From Stromatinia cepivora (taxonomy: Eukaryota > Ascomycota > Leotiomycetes > Helotiales > Sclerotiniaceae): a stretch of DNA of 64,000 bases. This document shows, in pieces, positions 36,119-48,876 of the stretch. The stretch lies in NCBI GenBank assembly GCA_014898415.1, contig RCTD01000003.1, forward strand, positions 868,001 to 932,000, in the 5' to 3' direction. Each line of letters begins with the position of its first letter. Positions within the stretch are counted from its first letter, which is position 1. A program made the position numbers and the translations under genes. The notes under the pieces are model-generated. The model searched no databases, was not told the DNA's origin, and was given only the letters and a program-made list of their open reading frames with translations.

Positions 36119-37005
36119 GGTGCCCTTGTCGCTTAATTTCTTCTGTCAAAATACCGGCGCAAGAAGTCGTTCAGGATGTGGGGCTTTTGACAATGAAGCT
36201 TTTGACAATGTCATAATCTTGGAATTGGAAATGGTGACTTTATACTTTTCCACCATATCGAAAGTGGCGATACGGCACATTAGCAGCATTTGCTTTCCAT
36301 CGATCTAGCGTTCGCATTATTTACATTTTTTGGAAACGCCTCGGGACATTTTCCCGATTGAAAATATCGAGGTAATTAACGTTAAAGAATTCGCCAATCA
36401 GGATGGTTCAATCTAGTCTGAATCCCGAGGTATCTTTCTGTGGCGACATCGACTTTAAATAAGATGAAGGCACGGCAATAGTGTGGAATCGGGCTGAGAG
36501 AAATCTCAATAAAAGTCTGTCCTGGTCAAAATGGTAGACTATTCTATCGCTGTGTGGTGGTATGAGAAGTTATCCGGAAAAAAAAATGAACAATACTGAG
36601 GAAAAACCCCCAAAATCACTGAATAGAGTGGGATTAGATTAATTGAAGGTATTAAGGGGTGGGCAAACGGATGCGGGGAAGAGGCAGACCTTTTGTTTCT
36701 GCGCTTTTCGGAGCGTATGCTCTCAACCTGCAAGTTCTCACGCGGCATGGGTACGCGAGCAGTAACGCTGTAACCTGAATGGCGGTGTTCATTGCAAGGA
36801 TGGAATCTTTAGCGGATAAATGTATCGCATCAATATCTTCTTAAAGAAAAATCTCCGTCTGGGGTAGGATAACCAATCCGAATTGGGCATGAATTGGTTC
36901 AAAAGCTTGAATTGAGTGCCTAGCGCCCGCTTTCTGAAAGAAAGGAATTTGATTGAGAAATTAACAATAATATCTCATTTACATGTAGATTGGGCCTGAA
37001 AAACC
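36119..37005. other. Intergenic
   Basis: 0.9 kb between the carboxylesterase start and the 3' end of the broken regulator gene. It contains a short direct duplication near 36187-36210 (cttttgacaatg). No gene was recognised. Confidence 0.5.
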
Positions 37006-38583
37006 TCAAGCCCCGAATGCATAGCTTCCAAGCATGGCATATACTCTCCATGGATCCTTCTCACTTCTTTCCTCGAGGATTTGAGCAACTACTTCAGCAT
37101 TTCGAATACCAAAATGGCTGCCGATGTACTGCAACTGTTCAATAGCTCATTTCCAGAGTCTAGGGTCCGAGCCTCTAACAGATCCAGCAGCATATGGTGG
37201 AGATATAGGTGTATAGCAGGCCGGTTTATGCGGAGTTGTATGTGGCGTGCAAGAATCCTGCGAGGGGACAACCGGGCCCAGTAACTCTATTCGCCCGATG
37301 GATTTTACGGCACCCATACATTCGACATACTGTGAAACAGAGCAAAAATCTTGGACGCAATCTCATTTAGGTTGAGAATATCCCGAGGCGCTCCATCTCA
37401 GTGCTAGCATTGGACATAAGGAAGTTAATCACTAGAATATGGGCTATTCTCACAACATTCAATGTATGAGTTGAATGCCTATCCGGGTATGAATAGTACA
37501 TATTTCCATAGACCATCCTCGATAGCTCACACTCAAAGTTTTGTTTTATACTCCTGTCGTGTTGAGAGAACGTCTTGAGTATACAATCCAGTTCTCTTGC
37601 TTCTTGGAGAGAACTTTTCCTAGCATCTTTTCCTAATCGAAAATCGGTCTGCAGAGTAACATATCGTACCATGATGCTCGATAATTGCCATTTAGGATTT
37701 TCTGTGACCTTTCTGGAAAAACTCTCCTCCAAGTATTCTCAGAGGCAAAAAAAGCTACTGGGAAGAGCCATACCCGCTGCGAGGGAGCTTATGAGCAGAT
37801 TCGTGCTTAATCGCGTGAAAGCACGCATTACAGTCCTGCATGTAGTAGCCCGATTTTCACAATTTTCGGATATAGCAAGAGCTCCACGTAAATGGCTAGT
37901 CCATGCTTTGTCTCCAAGATTCTGAGTTGTCGAGAGCTTTTCGAGCAGATCCAGAAGTAGTGAAGAGAAGAGTGTCGTCATCTTCTTGGAGGTTTCCGAC
38001 GACCCCAGCACTTTACTCACGAGTCCAAGAGCGGCTGTATATCGCTCCAAAGCAATCAAACGCGCTGTTTCGGAACCCAACTGAGGTGAAAGATATGCTA
38101 AACTGGCAGCATCAATTGTGAACTGTAAATGCATTGGTGCTTTCTCCGACTGATGGTATAGTTTAAGGAAATCCCAAGCTCCCAAGCCATTAATTTGACC
38201 GGCAAGAATATAATGGTCGAAGAATAATTTCCTGGCTTGGACATCGAGCGCTAATGGAAGATAACGTGGTTCGACATCGACAGCTCTTGCTATCACCAAC
38301 AGCGGCTCTTGTCCATTTCCTGTTTCAGTGGCACTCCTGCGCATGGCCGCGGCTTTTCGATGTAAACTACGAGTCTCATCTTTGAAACGGAGCTTTTCGG
38401 TGTTCCTATGTCCAGTACAGGTAGCACCAGCTCTGATGCATGAGCCACAAGTCACAGGTGCAAGATCACACTACAATAGATGTTATTCTTGATGCACAAC
38501 AAAGAAGTGTGGCTTGATACTACCTTGAGCCTCCGAGATCTACATCTTTCGCAAGCCTTCGATGGCTTTCCACGAAAGGACAT
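37006..38583 (-). pseudogene. Zn2Cys6 transcription factor pseudogene
   Basis: Exon 1 (38583-38524) and a 53-nt intron lead into 38470, giving an intact Zn2Cys6 cluster at residues ~11-37: ACERCRSRRLK joined to CDLAPVTCGSCIRAGATC. The fungal-specific regulator domain follows (DVQARKLFFDHYILAG, ETARLIALERYTAALGL, WTSHLRGALAISE). The frame then meets TGA at 37739-37741 and continues in the same frame (EYLEESFSRKVTENPKW). Near 37375-37400 a frame change is needed to go on into a segment reading APRDILNLNEIASKIFALF. The conserved end of this family is recognisable as AGSVRGSDPRLWK, then a TGA at 37147-37149 where Trp is usual, then AIEQLQYIGSHFGIRN and DPWRVYAMLGSYAFGA, ending at 37006. A 36-nt intron could remove the first stop but would be too short and lacks a branch site. 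Probably dead. Confidence 0.7.
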
Positions 38584-39335
38584 GATGATAAATCCACACC
38601 AAGGTTAATATGACAGGGTAGTCCTCTCAATTTAAGCGAGCAAGGCCTAAACATTTACAGTACTAAAAGAGTGGTAAAGAGAAGTCAGCTACTTGGACCA
38701 AGTAGCTTGGTTAAAGTTGAGCTAAATGGTTTTTGCAGTATGTACGAAGAATGAATGTGAGTTCGGTGCCCTTTCAAGTTCATAATCAAGTGATGTAGGA
38801 GGAAGCTTAGAAGGAGTAGCATTAGTAGTCGGCTGTTTGAAAGCCAACTGTTAGTCCCACCCCATACTCAAGCTGCCACTTGAAGTTTACCATCTTCTGG
38901 TACGTGCTTATAGTTTTGGAGTTGCGTGCTTTCTGGCCGCTCGAGTAATATTATGAAGAAACTTCCCCGCCAACGATCAAAGCTTTTCCTATTCTGGGAT
39001 ACACTTCGGCACTAGTGTTTCGACCAATAAGAACCATCAGAAGTCTCGTTTTTGAACCTCATCATCATTACGTCGCCTTTAAAGACGGATATCGGTATGG
39101 ACATAATTCCTTTAAGTCCACAAAAAACTGTTGAAGATATTCATGCTTCTTTAATCTGAAGTCCGATCCATGATAATCGGAGAAATTAAGACATTAACTC
39201 CTTCATCATGATTGATATAAAGTTCCACAATGTCCGTCTCTCAAGACCTCACTTCATCACAAAGCTTCAACAACAGTTAATACACCACTGCTTTTCAATC
39301 AAAAACACTTTCACACTTCTTTCCAATCCCTCAAA
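38584..39335. other. Intergenic between divergent pseudogenes
   Basis: 752 bp that would have been the shared promoter of the regulator and the dehydrogenase. It contains a 14-bp palindromic-looking duplication near 38685-38712 (agctacttggaccaagtagctt). No coding region was seen. Confidence 0.5.
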
Positions 39336-40337
39336 ATGTCATTCCCATACAAATACGTCCTTCTAATCGGAGCCACCTCCGGAATCGGTCTTGCATTGGC
39401 CGAACGTCTCATTCAAGACTGCAAAGTCACCGTCGTCGGTCGTCGCAAGGAACGTCTCGATGAGTTTGTAGCCAAGCATGGCAGTCAGTAAAGCCCAAGC
39501 GATTACTTTCGATGTCGGTGATACTGACAAAGCTCCTCAATTTGTCGCCGATGTCATGAAGGGCTCCCCTGATATCGATTGCATCTTCCTCAATGCAGGG
39601 CACCAACATGCACATGATTTTCCAAGTCTGAAAGTGTTGATATCAAAGAAGTCAACCAGATAACGCATGTTAATTATACCGGCTTTGTGGTATTAACTCA
39701 TGCTTTCCTTCCGTATCTTCTTGTGAAATAGGAGAAGACGAGTATTATTTAGTTTGTCACCCCTTCCCAACTCCTAGTGCTGCATTGAATATGGGCCATT
39801 GGGATTTGCTAACGAGTCCTCAGCACAACCTCCAACCTCGCAATCATTCCCGCTGTAACTATAGCGTCTTACTCTGCTTCCAAATCAGCTCTTAATGCAT
39901 TCCTCCTCTGCTTGCGGGATGACCTCAGCGATACTTCTGTGAATATCATCGAGTTGTCTCCTCCTCTGGTACAGAGTACGTGTTCTCCCCCGCCTCCATT
40001 GTCCCATTTTTCCATTTTCCCTCTGACCCCCAAACGCCTTTCCCATCCCATCCCATCTTTCCATTCCACCCTCCACCCCTTCTCCCCTCCTCCGATCCTC
40101 CCCTCCAAAATTACCCTCTACCGAGCCGAAATCCACGACTTTCGGGGCGACGACGGTAGCCCGAAGGGCATGCCCCTCAATGAATTCACAGGCCGAGCAT
40201 ACGCCGGTCTATGCAGCAGTGAAGACACAGTATTTATCGGAGATGCAACCTCTGGTGATTTGATCATGAATATTATCAAACAGAGACGCGGAGTTTTTGA
40301 GGCGATGGCGCAGATGATTAAGTCGCAAACGCTTTAA
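39336..40337 (+). pseudogene. Short-chain dehydrogenase/reductase pseudogene
   Basis: The ATG at 39336 opens MSFPYKYVLLIGATSGIGLA, the Rossmann cofactor motif (TGxxxGIG type). At 39486 one extra C shifts the frame, and the original frame hits TAA at 39489-39491. The second frame gives AQAITFDVGDTDKAPQF and the NAG motif (CIFLNAGHQHAHDF). About 39619-39621 a one-base loss restores the first frame (SESVDIKEVNQ, VNYTGFVVLTHAFLPYLL), which then meets TAG at 39729-39731. Further on, a plausible 72-nt intron (39752-39823) leads to the catalytic YxxxK region (TIASYSASKSALNAFLL), and a second intron (39976-40125) leads to the C-terminus (EIHDFRGDDGSPKGMPL) and the stop at 40337. Three independent lesions with conserved motifs on both sides mean a decayed NAD(P)H oxidoreductase gene. 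Confidence 0.85.
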
Positions 40338-40707
40338 GGATCGTGAAATGAGAAGTTGTGGGGGGAAGGGGGGGGGGGGGAGGTTGGCTTGGAAAGAGCA
40401 GGAGGGGAAGTGTTAGGTGATTGGATGGTTATCAGGTTTAGATATGAGGGTTGGAATTTGATTTTTTAGTACGGATTTAAGTCCACGGAATGAGATCAGT
40501 GATCGTTAACAAATATCTTTTACGTATTGATGAATCAGTGAGCTGGAGCATTCAGTAAGGTAAAAGTCTTTGATTATGTAGTATATACTCGGTAAACACG
40601 AAACGCTATGCAATCTTTCAACAATCCCATTCATGTCCACCAAAGCCCCTATCGATTTCCCAAAGCAAATCAAGCCCTAACTCCATCCCACAACCAACCA
40701 ACCAAAC
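40338..40707. other. Intergenic between SDR pseudogene and POL2
   Basis: 370 bp of 3' flanks with a G-run near 40370-40380. Nothing else was seen. Confidence 0.5.
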
Positions 40708-43700
40708 TTACAACCCCCCCAAAACCTCCTCCACAACCGCCCCCAACATCCTCAACCCATAAGCCTTCGCAACACTCCCCCACCCCTCAACCCTCTTCCT
40801 CACCACCCCCCTATCCACACTCTCCCCCCACTCCCCACCACACCCACACCCCTGCCTCAAATCATTAACCTTAAGTCCTCCACATCTTCCACACTTTAAA
40901 TCCTGACCGACCCATTCCCCCAGCACCCCCATCACCTCACCAATAATCCTCTCCTCAATCCCCAAATGTTCAAATTCGAGATGACAAAAACCACATTTCC
41001 AACTCCAACTCCCCTCACCATTCGGAAGTAAGTCTTCATCGCGACAGAAATCCATATCGCGCGATGTAGTACAGGAGTCACAGACGACGCTGAAGAGTTT
41101 AGCAGACGTGGAAGGATTTTGAAATTTGGCATCGTTGGAAAATTCGCGGATTTCAAACATTTCCAGGAGTTCTTTTCGTAGGAGGCGCGCTTCGAGCGTG
41201 ATGTTTTTATCGAGGGAAAGAACTTGCATGAGACTTTTTACGAGTTCTAGGGCTGGGTTTGTGGGTTTAAGGTGGGAACCAGGGAGGATGGGGAATTTGT
41301 AATCTTCGGCGAGTTCGGGATGGAGCATTTCATCTTTTTGTCTGCGGATGATACCTGCGATTTGTTTCTTGAGTGGCTTTTCGAAACTCTTTCCAAGTAT
41401 GACCTTATCTTCCTTGTCGTCGCCTAGATTTCGGACTGGAAGTTGGGTGGCTCGAGGTGTTGAATCGATGCCGAGACGAGGTTTCTTAAGACCGTGCATT
41501 ATATCGATAAATTCCAGAACCCAGTCGTTGAAAATTTGTTGCAGTTTGTCGGGAAGGAAATTGCTAAGTTGCCAATGCATAATGTTATCCAACTTTTGGT
41601 TTTCAGCTTCGACGACTTCCGAGCAACCTTTACCACCATAATTGAACTCGTCGTACCAGACTAGATAATCCCAATACTCTTTGATTTCAAGGTCAAGAAA
41701 ATGGAATAGTGGTTTTGCTTTGATCGACTTGAGGATATATTGACTGTATGCATATGCGTTTCCGACTTCGGCTTTCGTTGTTTGCAATAAAAGCCGATTA
41801 GAATTGGCGAATACGACATGAGATCCGACACGTCTGAAATCGGTCATGAGTTGCTGGAATGCCTTTCGAGACATCATCTGTACATAGTAATGCAATGATC
41901 GATCATATAGAAATGAGTCGGGATTTTCAACCCAACGTACAAGATGCTGGACCATGATATCTGCCATGCTGCTACCTTTGCATGCTTCAGTCCACCAAGC
42001 TTTCACCATCTCCCGAAGGACTGTAACACCGGCAGTAGCAAAGGCATTCTCAGCATAGAGAACATTGGTGCCATCGCTAGGGGCATCGTCGGATGGCGCA
42101 GCAGGGTTGAAAGATATCGAGTCGCTACCCTCAAGTTCATTAATCAAAGAGGAAGTCAGAATAGTATTAATAGCCAAATTTCTAACATCAAGCTCAATAC
42201 AAACAGAAGGATAAGTACCAGGGTTATTGACTGACGGCATTTGCACAGTATCAAGACCCCCAAGCACATCATCAAGTTCATACCCAGCATGATCTGGCTT
42301 GGGACCAGCAGACCACCACAAAACAACATTATTCTTTTGCAGCCTTCTGGCATAAGCCACATCGATCAAAAATCGAGGATCATCCCTTTCAAGATTACAA
42401 AGTGGTACATCTCCATATCTCGCGAGCTCAGTTAAATGAACAACCCATTCTCCGAGACTCAAATAGTGGTTCACCAAACGCTTTGCAATGACCGATTGCC
42501 AGTTGAGGGGAGGAAGCTTGCTATCCTGGATATCAGACTTCAGAGGAAGTATTGGCAAGTCTCCAAGAATAGGCACATCGTGTACAAGTAATCTTCTTTG
42601 GGGAGATTGAACGACGAGCATAAGTGGCTTAGATTCATCGTTCTTCATTTTCTTTACCAGATCACCAACCTCAAGCAATGCTTTCCTCCTTGTTGTGACC
42701 TGGCTGATCTTGAATTGGACCCTTTCTTGATAATCAAAACAATTTTGCCACACTCCTCCATTAGCATCTTGATGACGTTTGGCGATGCAATCCGCATAGG
42801 TTTTCGCAATATTGGGCAAATCCTGCTCAGCAACCTTAGACTTCTGAAGGATGACAACATGTGCCTGCTCCTTCGAAGTCGAGAACAGCGCAAAGATCTG
42901 TCTATCTCCAGCAATAACATGGTAGAGGTAGAGGTATGCCATTGGTGAATGTGAAAGATATGGATTCTTTGGCGACGCGCGACGAAGTCCAGATAGATCG
43001 AAACCTTGCTCAAGGCCTTTTCCGAGAACACCAGGCTGAGTCTCGTCAAAGGTACATAAATTGCCTAGCTGAAGAACTGCACGGACATTGAGTGGAACTT
43101 GCTTTTCGTAAACACCTTCCACACTCGGGTGGTTGAAAAGTAAAGATATTTTCTGTGCTTCGTTGACATAGACATCTTCAGACATTGTGAGTTTGAACAA
43201 ATGGACCGATGGATGTCCGTTCGGCAGTGTATGACTAACTTTCTCAGCTTCACAGCCATCAATCTCAATATCTGGCAATTCCTTGCCTTTCAAATTGAGA
43301 AAGACTGTTCTCGGAACCTTAACTTTCAACGTATGTATTTTCGAGTCAATAAGGACGAACGCAAGGACAACACCCGGACTTTCAGTGCCTCTCAATTGCA
43401 AGACTTGCCACGTGCTCTTGAACAACTGTTCAGCTTGATTCTGGAAAGTCGTCGCAATATTGCTTTGAGCACCACGATTTTCACCGAAGAGATGTCGACG
43501 ACGTATTCTCGCCTGTTTCTGAATCTTCCATTTTTGTTTTTGATACTCTAAGAATCCTTCATAATCTTCGCTCGGTGACGGCATCTTTTCGGGAAGCGCG
43601 GCAAACGGGTTTATGGACACTGCTACTGCAGGTTCAGGAGATTTTCTCTTCATGGGCTTCTGCGACGCTGCATTGAGTTGTGAACCCAGCGTCTTCGGCT

Positions 43701-46700
43701 TTAAAAGTTGTGTGCCAAAATCCTCCATATCAGCCATTCTTGGGTCCTGCAAGTTTGATATGTCTTCAAGAGGTGTCTTGGCAAACATATCAGTCATTTT
43801 CTTTTGCTTCATTTTATCATCCTTGATCCGAATTCTTCTTTGTAGCCAATCTGGATGTGCTACTCTTGGCACTGGATTTGAACATTTCTGAAGAGCCGCA
43901 GGGATGGTAATGAGTTTCTGAATGACGGAACCAAGACGTTCAGAATAATAATCCCAATCCAAAAGAGCTCTAGGATCCATATCTGTCGGATCCTCCTTCA
44001 ACCATTTGCGCAAAAAGTGTCGCTTTACCGAGATATCAGATGAGAAGATAGCTACTGGGACAGCTCGTTCTGTGACTGGTGCATGTCTTGGTTTGGCGCA
44101 AATAATATACTTGCAATTCAAACCTTTATCCTTCACCATTTGTTCTCCCAAGAACTCGGCCAAACGCTTTGCAGTAGTGATGGAAGTTGATTTTTGTGAG
44201 CCATATTCCTCCAAACTTTTCGACATACTTCTGTTTTCGCAAATGAGATCGATCAGTTCTGCGTCAGCGAGAGTTTTTCCTTTTGAGTCGAGGACATCAA
44301 GCCATTGATTCGCAACTTTCGCGACTGCTTGATAAGTCTCTTCAAGAGTTGTACCCTCCAAGAAGAATTTGAAGATTTGCTGTTGGAAAATCTTGATGAG
44401 TTTCAACTCTCCTCTTCGCTTCACCTCGAATCCCTTCAGTTCCGCTAGACTACCGTCGTCGTTGAACACAGCATAACGTTTCTTCAAATTCTTGTCTTCT
44501 TCCTTAGAAGTAGGCAAAATCATAGCACGATAAGGACCGTCGACTTCGAAGAAAATGGAATTATCGCTATGCGTCTCATACTTGAAGGTTTTTGGATCAG
44601 TGAGGGTTTGGTATTGATGATTCGTGAATTTGTCGTGAACAAGATGATTCAACATCACGCAAGGGTAGGAGATAGCAAGTTTCTTGCCGTTCTTCATTTT
44701 GAAAGCATAATTCTCAGGAAATGTGGCTGGAAGCATACACCAAATACCATCTGTATCCAGTTCTAGAGGTCGCCCAATTCGTTCAACCAGCTGTCGAGCC
44801 ATTTGAATGATGTGAGCTCCAGTCAAACACGTGACACCAGCCATCTCCATAGAGTACCATCGCGAACCTTTTCTCATCACATAACCGTAAAAGGAGTTCA
44901 GAATGACCTTGTGAGCCAATTGTAGAGAGTCGAACAACACAATCATTTTCTTTGCATCTTCAACCTCAGCCGCCGGTGCACCTGCTGATTTGAGAGCATC
45001 AGTCTTGCCTTTCCAGACTTTCTGTTTACCCTTGTAATCATATCGGCGATCTCTGAAGTCCTTCACAGTATCGATATAAAAGGGGTTTTCTCGTTGACAG
45101 ATAATGGCTTCTCGTTCAATCGTGGTCTGGTCGTGAATCTTGTGATAGATCTTCTGACTGTACGTTTGCAAGCGCTTCCGAATCAGGGCAGCTTGCTCTT
45201 CATATGAAAGATCCTGAAAAGTTCTGGTTGGTTGGTTAGGATATTTCCCTGGAAATCGCTCATTCTCGAGCGAATGCCTGATCATAAGATATTCGTCCCT
45301 CTTCGCTGGAAGATACTCGCCTCTCCATGCCCAAGGCATTCTTCGATCGCATGTTTTACCAGGTCGATTGAAATCGCATGCTGCACAGTCTGATTCTTGA
45401 ATCATAGAATCCGGCTGCAGTCGATTTGTCGTCATAATATTCGGGTACATGGAAGCGACATCCAAATGATAAATCAGGGGTTTCTCGCTTCGATTTGCGG
45501 TTTTCTTGAGACTATTTAGGCGATCTGTAATTTGTTGTTTAACTTCCTCGTAATTGGCGATATCATCCAGCGATTTCTTCTCTTCTACCGTGATACTGAA
45601 TTTTAGTGCGGCATCCAAGTCCTCGAGAAGTTCATCGATAGCAGTTGTATCAACCGCAAAATTAACAGGTATATCAGCCCTAAAAACACCGGCCTCAATA
45701 CTTTCAACATGTCCACCGACGTAGGTTTCTGACTCTAGTAAATGACCTTCCCAAAATGATTCTTTCGGTGATACATGCTTATTAGGCAGAACGATTTCCT
45801 TTTGGTAAGCCTGTACCATGAGTAACATCTCGCAAAGGGTTCCTGTCCCTTTTCGCAAAACTGCATCTGGTCCTAGAGGAATAATAGTACATAAAGAGAA
45901 AATAAAGGGATGCACATATTTCATGTACAAATAATATGTTGCTACAGCATCAGAAACGGAATATTCTGCGAGTGTTTGAGGTTTCTCGCTGGCATATCTC
46001 AACATCAATTCCGGATCAATTTCATCGGGATCGTAACCAAGCTTTGCTGTTGTTACAGCTTTCAGACCTCGACTTCCTTGAGGCAGATAACTATCACGGT
46101 TGACCCAGTGAAAACAATCCATGTGAGCACTATAATCACATATGTACTGATCCTCACTTTGACTCCTGCGCCATCCAATCTCCCGGTACATATCGATACC
46201 ATTAACACTTGCTCGCGCGTCCACAAAAGGCCAATCGAAGAAATCTCCGTTATATGTGGCTATTACTGTAGGTCGTGCCTCCTTGATATGGAGGAAGAAA
46301 CGTTCAATAACAGCCTTCTCGTCGGGTTCATTAAAAATCATAAAAGGTCCATCGTATTCAGGCTTTGGTGTATATTCGAAGTCCTCGATGTCTTCAGAAA
46401 CGATCTCTCGGTTCGTGATCAAAAATCCTTGCCCATCTATCATGTACGATATCATCATGATCTGATCGATAGTCGCATCTGGAAATTTTAGAGGGAGTTT
46501 CGTCGTTTCAATATCGTATGCCATAACTACTGGATCGGCTCTTGCTAAACGGTCTTCGAGACATTTCAATGTCGTCGTACCATGTTTTGCCTCCACCGAA
46601 TACCATTTTCCCGTCCTTATATCTGCAATTCGTCAGTTGACTGCTAATGAGCTGCGTATTCCTCCATTACCTTGATCTATCATTACCCGTACATGGTACG

Positions 46701-47471
46701 GTACATCCCATTCCCTAATATCTACAATGGAATCGCTACCCTCTGCAACAGAAACATTAAGTCGTTTATCATCATCTCGTGAGTCGTCAAAAAGGTCGAA
46801 TCCAGCATTTGCACTATTTCTAGGTTAATCTTCTCTCTGAAATCTTTCAATGCCCAGAAACCCTACCTGGCAACCTCCGCATAAGTATCCATCGCATTCA
46901 TATTCTTCTTATTCTTCTCCGCCACCGGCATAATATCCTTCCTAGCCGCCAGCAGATCCGACACATTCCTAAACCTGCACTCAAAGAAAGTCCGCCTGTA
47001 ACCCAGTAGATGATTTGGCATTGACAAATCCTCTTTTTCCACTCTTTTTATACTCTTCACAACTCCACCTCCCGGCGCCCTTTTCAGCCATTCTTCAGCC
47101 TCTAGCTCATATCCCCTCTTGACCGCGACCAGAAAATAGGGTTCATATTCGATCGTCGCTTTGAAAGTTCCTCCATCATCCTCAATAAAGTAGCAATCCA
47201 CTCCGGCTCGACCTTCCAAATGTTTCTCGTCCTTAATAGTCGTAGCCTTTATATTAACCAACCATCCAATCTTCTTCTTGCCAGACTCGTGCCGTGGAAA
47301 CCCCATGGCTTCATCTATCGAATGGCCGAGTTTAACGGCTTCTAACTTTTCTTCTAAAGATGTACCTTCGTTTCTGCCCGACGACTTTTCGAAGGTTTTC
47401 GCTTTCCGAGGACCATGATATGCTTGCTTTCCTCCACGGCGAAAGCCATGCTGTGGTTTTCGTGGTGGCAT
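40708..47471 (-). CDS. POL2: DNA polymerase epsilon catalytic subunit
   Basis: Three exons (47471-46867, 46819-46671 and 46622-40708), introns of 47 and 48 nt, joining to 2222 residues, the normal length for this family. MPPRKPQHGFRRGGKQAYHG is the N-terminus; an in-frame ATG at 47549 is less likely. The joins restore the conserved DQ-DIRTGKWYSVEAKHG segment. Exonuclease motif I is VMAYDIETT, with D288 and E290. Polymerase motif A is LDVASMYPNIM, motif B is LNSFYGYVMRKGSRWYSME and motif C is ELDTDGIWCML. The C-terminal half keeps the inactive second polymerase module and the zinc-binding CysA/CysB pairs (CDSCTTSRDMDFC, KCGFC, CGRC, GCGCGG). Known role: leading-strand synthesis at the replisome, proofreading and CMG helicase contact. 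No missing catalytic residue was found. It is divergent from COX20. Confidence 0.98.
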
Positions 47472-47997
47472 TATTGTGAGTGAATGTGAAATGCCACAAT
47501 GGCGGGGAAAGGGGTGAAGTTGTTTACTTCTAAGGAAGGAATTCGACAAATCTAGTGGAAGAATTGTTTACAATTAAAGAAAGTCTTTAGTTCATTCAAA
47601 CTTCATTGAGAAATAGAGGTAAATTGGCATGGGTGGTATGGAATTGAAATGTTGATTATATTTTGGCGGCGGTGCATAAATTGGGGAACGCGTCGGGTCG
47701 CGAAAAATATCCATAGCGCGTGAGGGTCGTGTAAAGTTCATTCAGCCTTATCCATACCCTATGGTGTCCTTTTAGGACAATTTTTGACACATGCATGATT
47801 TTTAAGGTTTAAATCGTGTATTTACATGCTAATGCATGAATTTGGAATAAAAACGCATGGAAAGGATGCCATATTATCGGTAAAATCTCGCCGCATTCTA
47901 CGGTGACCAGCATTACCAAAACTCGTCGATATCAATTAACAAAGCTCCCCTCACTTGTACGACACCCACAGGAATTGAAAACCAACATCATATAACA
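47472..47997. promoter_or_regulatory. POL2/COX20 bidirectional promoter with cell-cycle boxes
   Basis: 526 bp between divergent start codons. An MluI cell-cycle box, ACGCGT, lies at 47688-47693. It is followed within 10 bp by an SCB-like tcgcgaaaa (47698-47706) and preceded by an E2F-like ttttggcggc (about 47661-47670). MBF/SBF-type boxes are the established G1/S control of POL2 in yeasts, so these are plausible sites for the fungal Swi6-Mbp1 complex. The sites are seen; their use is inferred. Confidence 0.6.
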
Positions 47998-48637
47998 ATG
48001 GCAGATGATACTGGAAATACCAATCCCATCCCTCGGGGTCCACCACCAGGAGCAACCTCACCACCCGATCACGTTAAGACTCCCAACAAAGTATACGAAG
48101 TATTCCACACGCCACCGGAAAATGCAAATGCGTTACCAGACGGGTCGGGGCAGAATACTGCGGGTACACATAAGGAAACCCCCAGTCTAGGAGCGGCGAT
48201 CAAGACGGTACGATGGCAAGATTTCGCACAAGTTCATATGTATCCATGTGCTAGGGAGAGCTTCCTTACAGGAATTGGTGGGGGGTTTGCGATGGGTGGA
48301 ATCAGGGCTATATTTGGAGGTATGTTACTGCAATTGGTTTGAGTCTTGAGCTAGGACAGCTAGATACTGACGCCTTACCAAAGCGCCGATACCTAAAGCT
48401 GCGAACTGGGCAGTGGGGACATTTGTATTCTCTGCCTTCGGAGCCTATGAATTCTGTTTGTACAGAAGGCGGTTAGAACGAGCACACATGAAGCGTGCTG
48501 TAGAGATCATTGATAGGAAGAAAGCTGAAAAGGAGGCACAAGCAGAAGAGAGGAGGAAAGAAAGGCGGAGGCTAAAGGAAGAAGCAGATAAAAAGGCTGA
48601 AGAAGCAGCCAAGAAATCAAATTGGAAGTTTTGGTAA
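47998..48637 (+). CDS. COX20: Cytochrome c oxidase assembly protein Cox20
   Basis: Two exons, 47998-48319 and 48384-48637, with a 64-nt intron, joining to 191 residues. After a disordered Pro-rich N-terminus the COX20 (FAM36A) domain runs from about residue 70: MYPCARESFLTGIGGGFAMG, then (across the splice) GAPIPKAANWAVGTFVFSAF and AYEFCLYRRRLERAHMKRAVE. That gives two membrane helices and the conserved C-x-x-R-R pattern. A highly charged Lys/Glu/Arg coiled tail ends in SNWKFW. Known role: inner-membrane chaperone for newly made Cox2 during complex IV assembly. The long basic/acidic tail is common in filamentous fungi. Confidence 0.9.
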
Positions 48638-48876
48638 TATAGTAAAATCCCCGAACAATGTATTAGCAGCTCCATACTGCGCTATAATGACCAATGGGCC
48701 CGCTTCCATAATTCCATACTTGTAGTTAAGCCTCCTGTCCTTTGCGCGAGTTGTACCGAACGCCCATCTGTATATCAATAATATCCCCCAATCCGTGCCC
48801 TGAAATCATTCCGATAAACCAAATATTGTAACCATAATCCCCATATGACCCCAGAAGAAAATCCAACATCATATCC

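Noticed and set aside
37738..37773. 36-nt intron that would remove the first stop of the Zn2Cys6 regulator
   Set aside because: GT and AG ends exist and the frame would be kept, but it is shorter than any intron here (45 nt minimum) and has no branch site.
45910..46491. 193-codon plus frame
   Set aside because: Antisense to the exonuclease domain of POL2.
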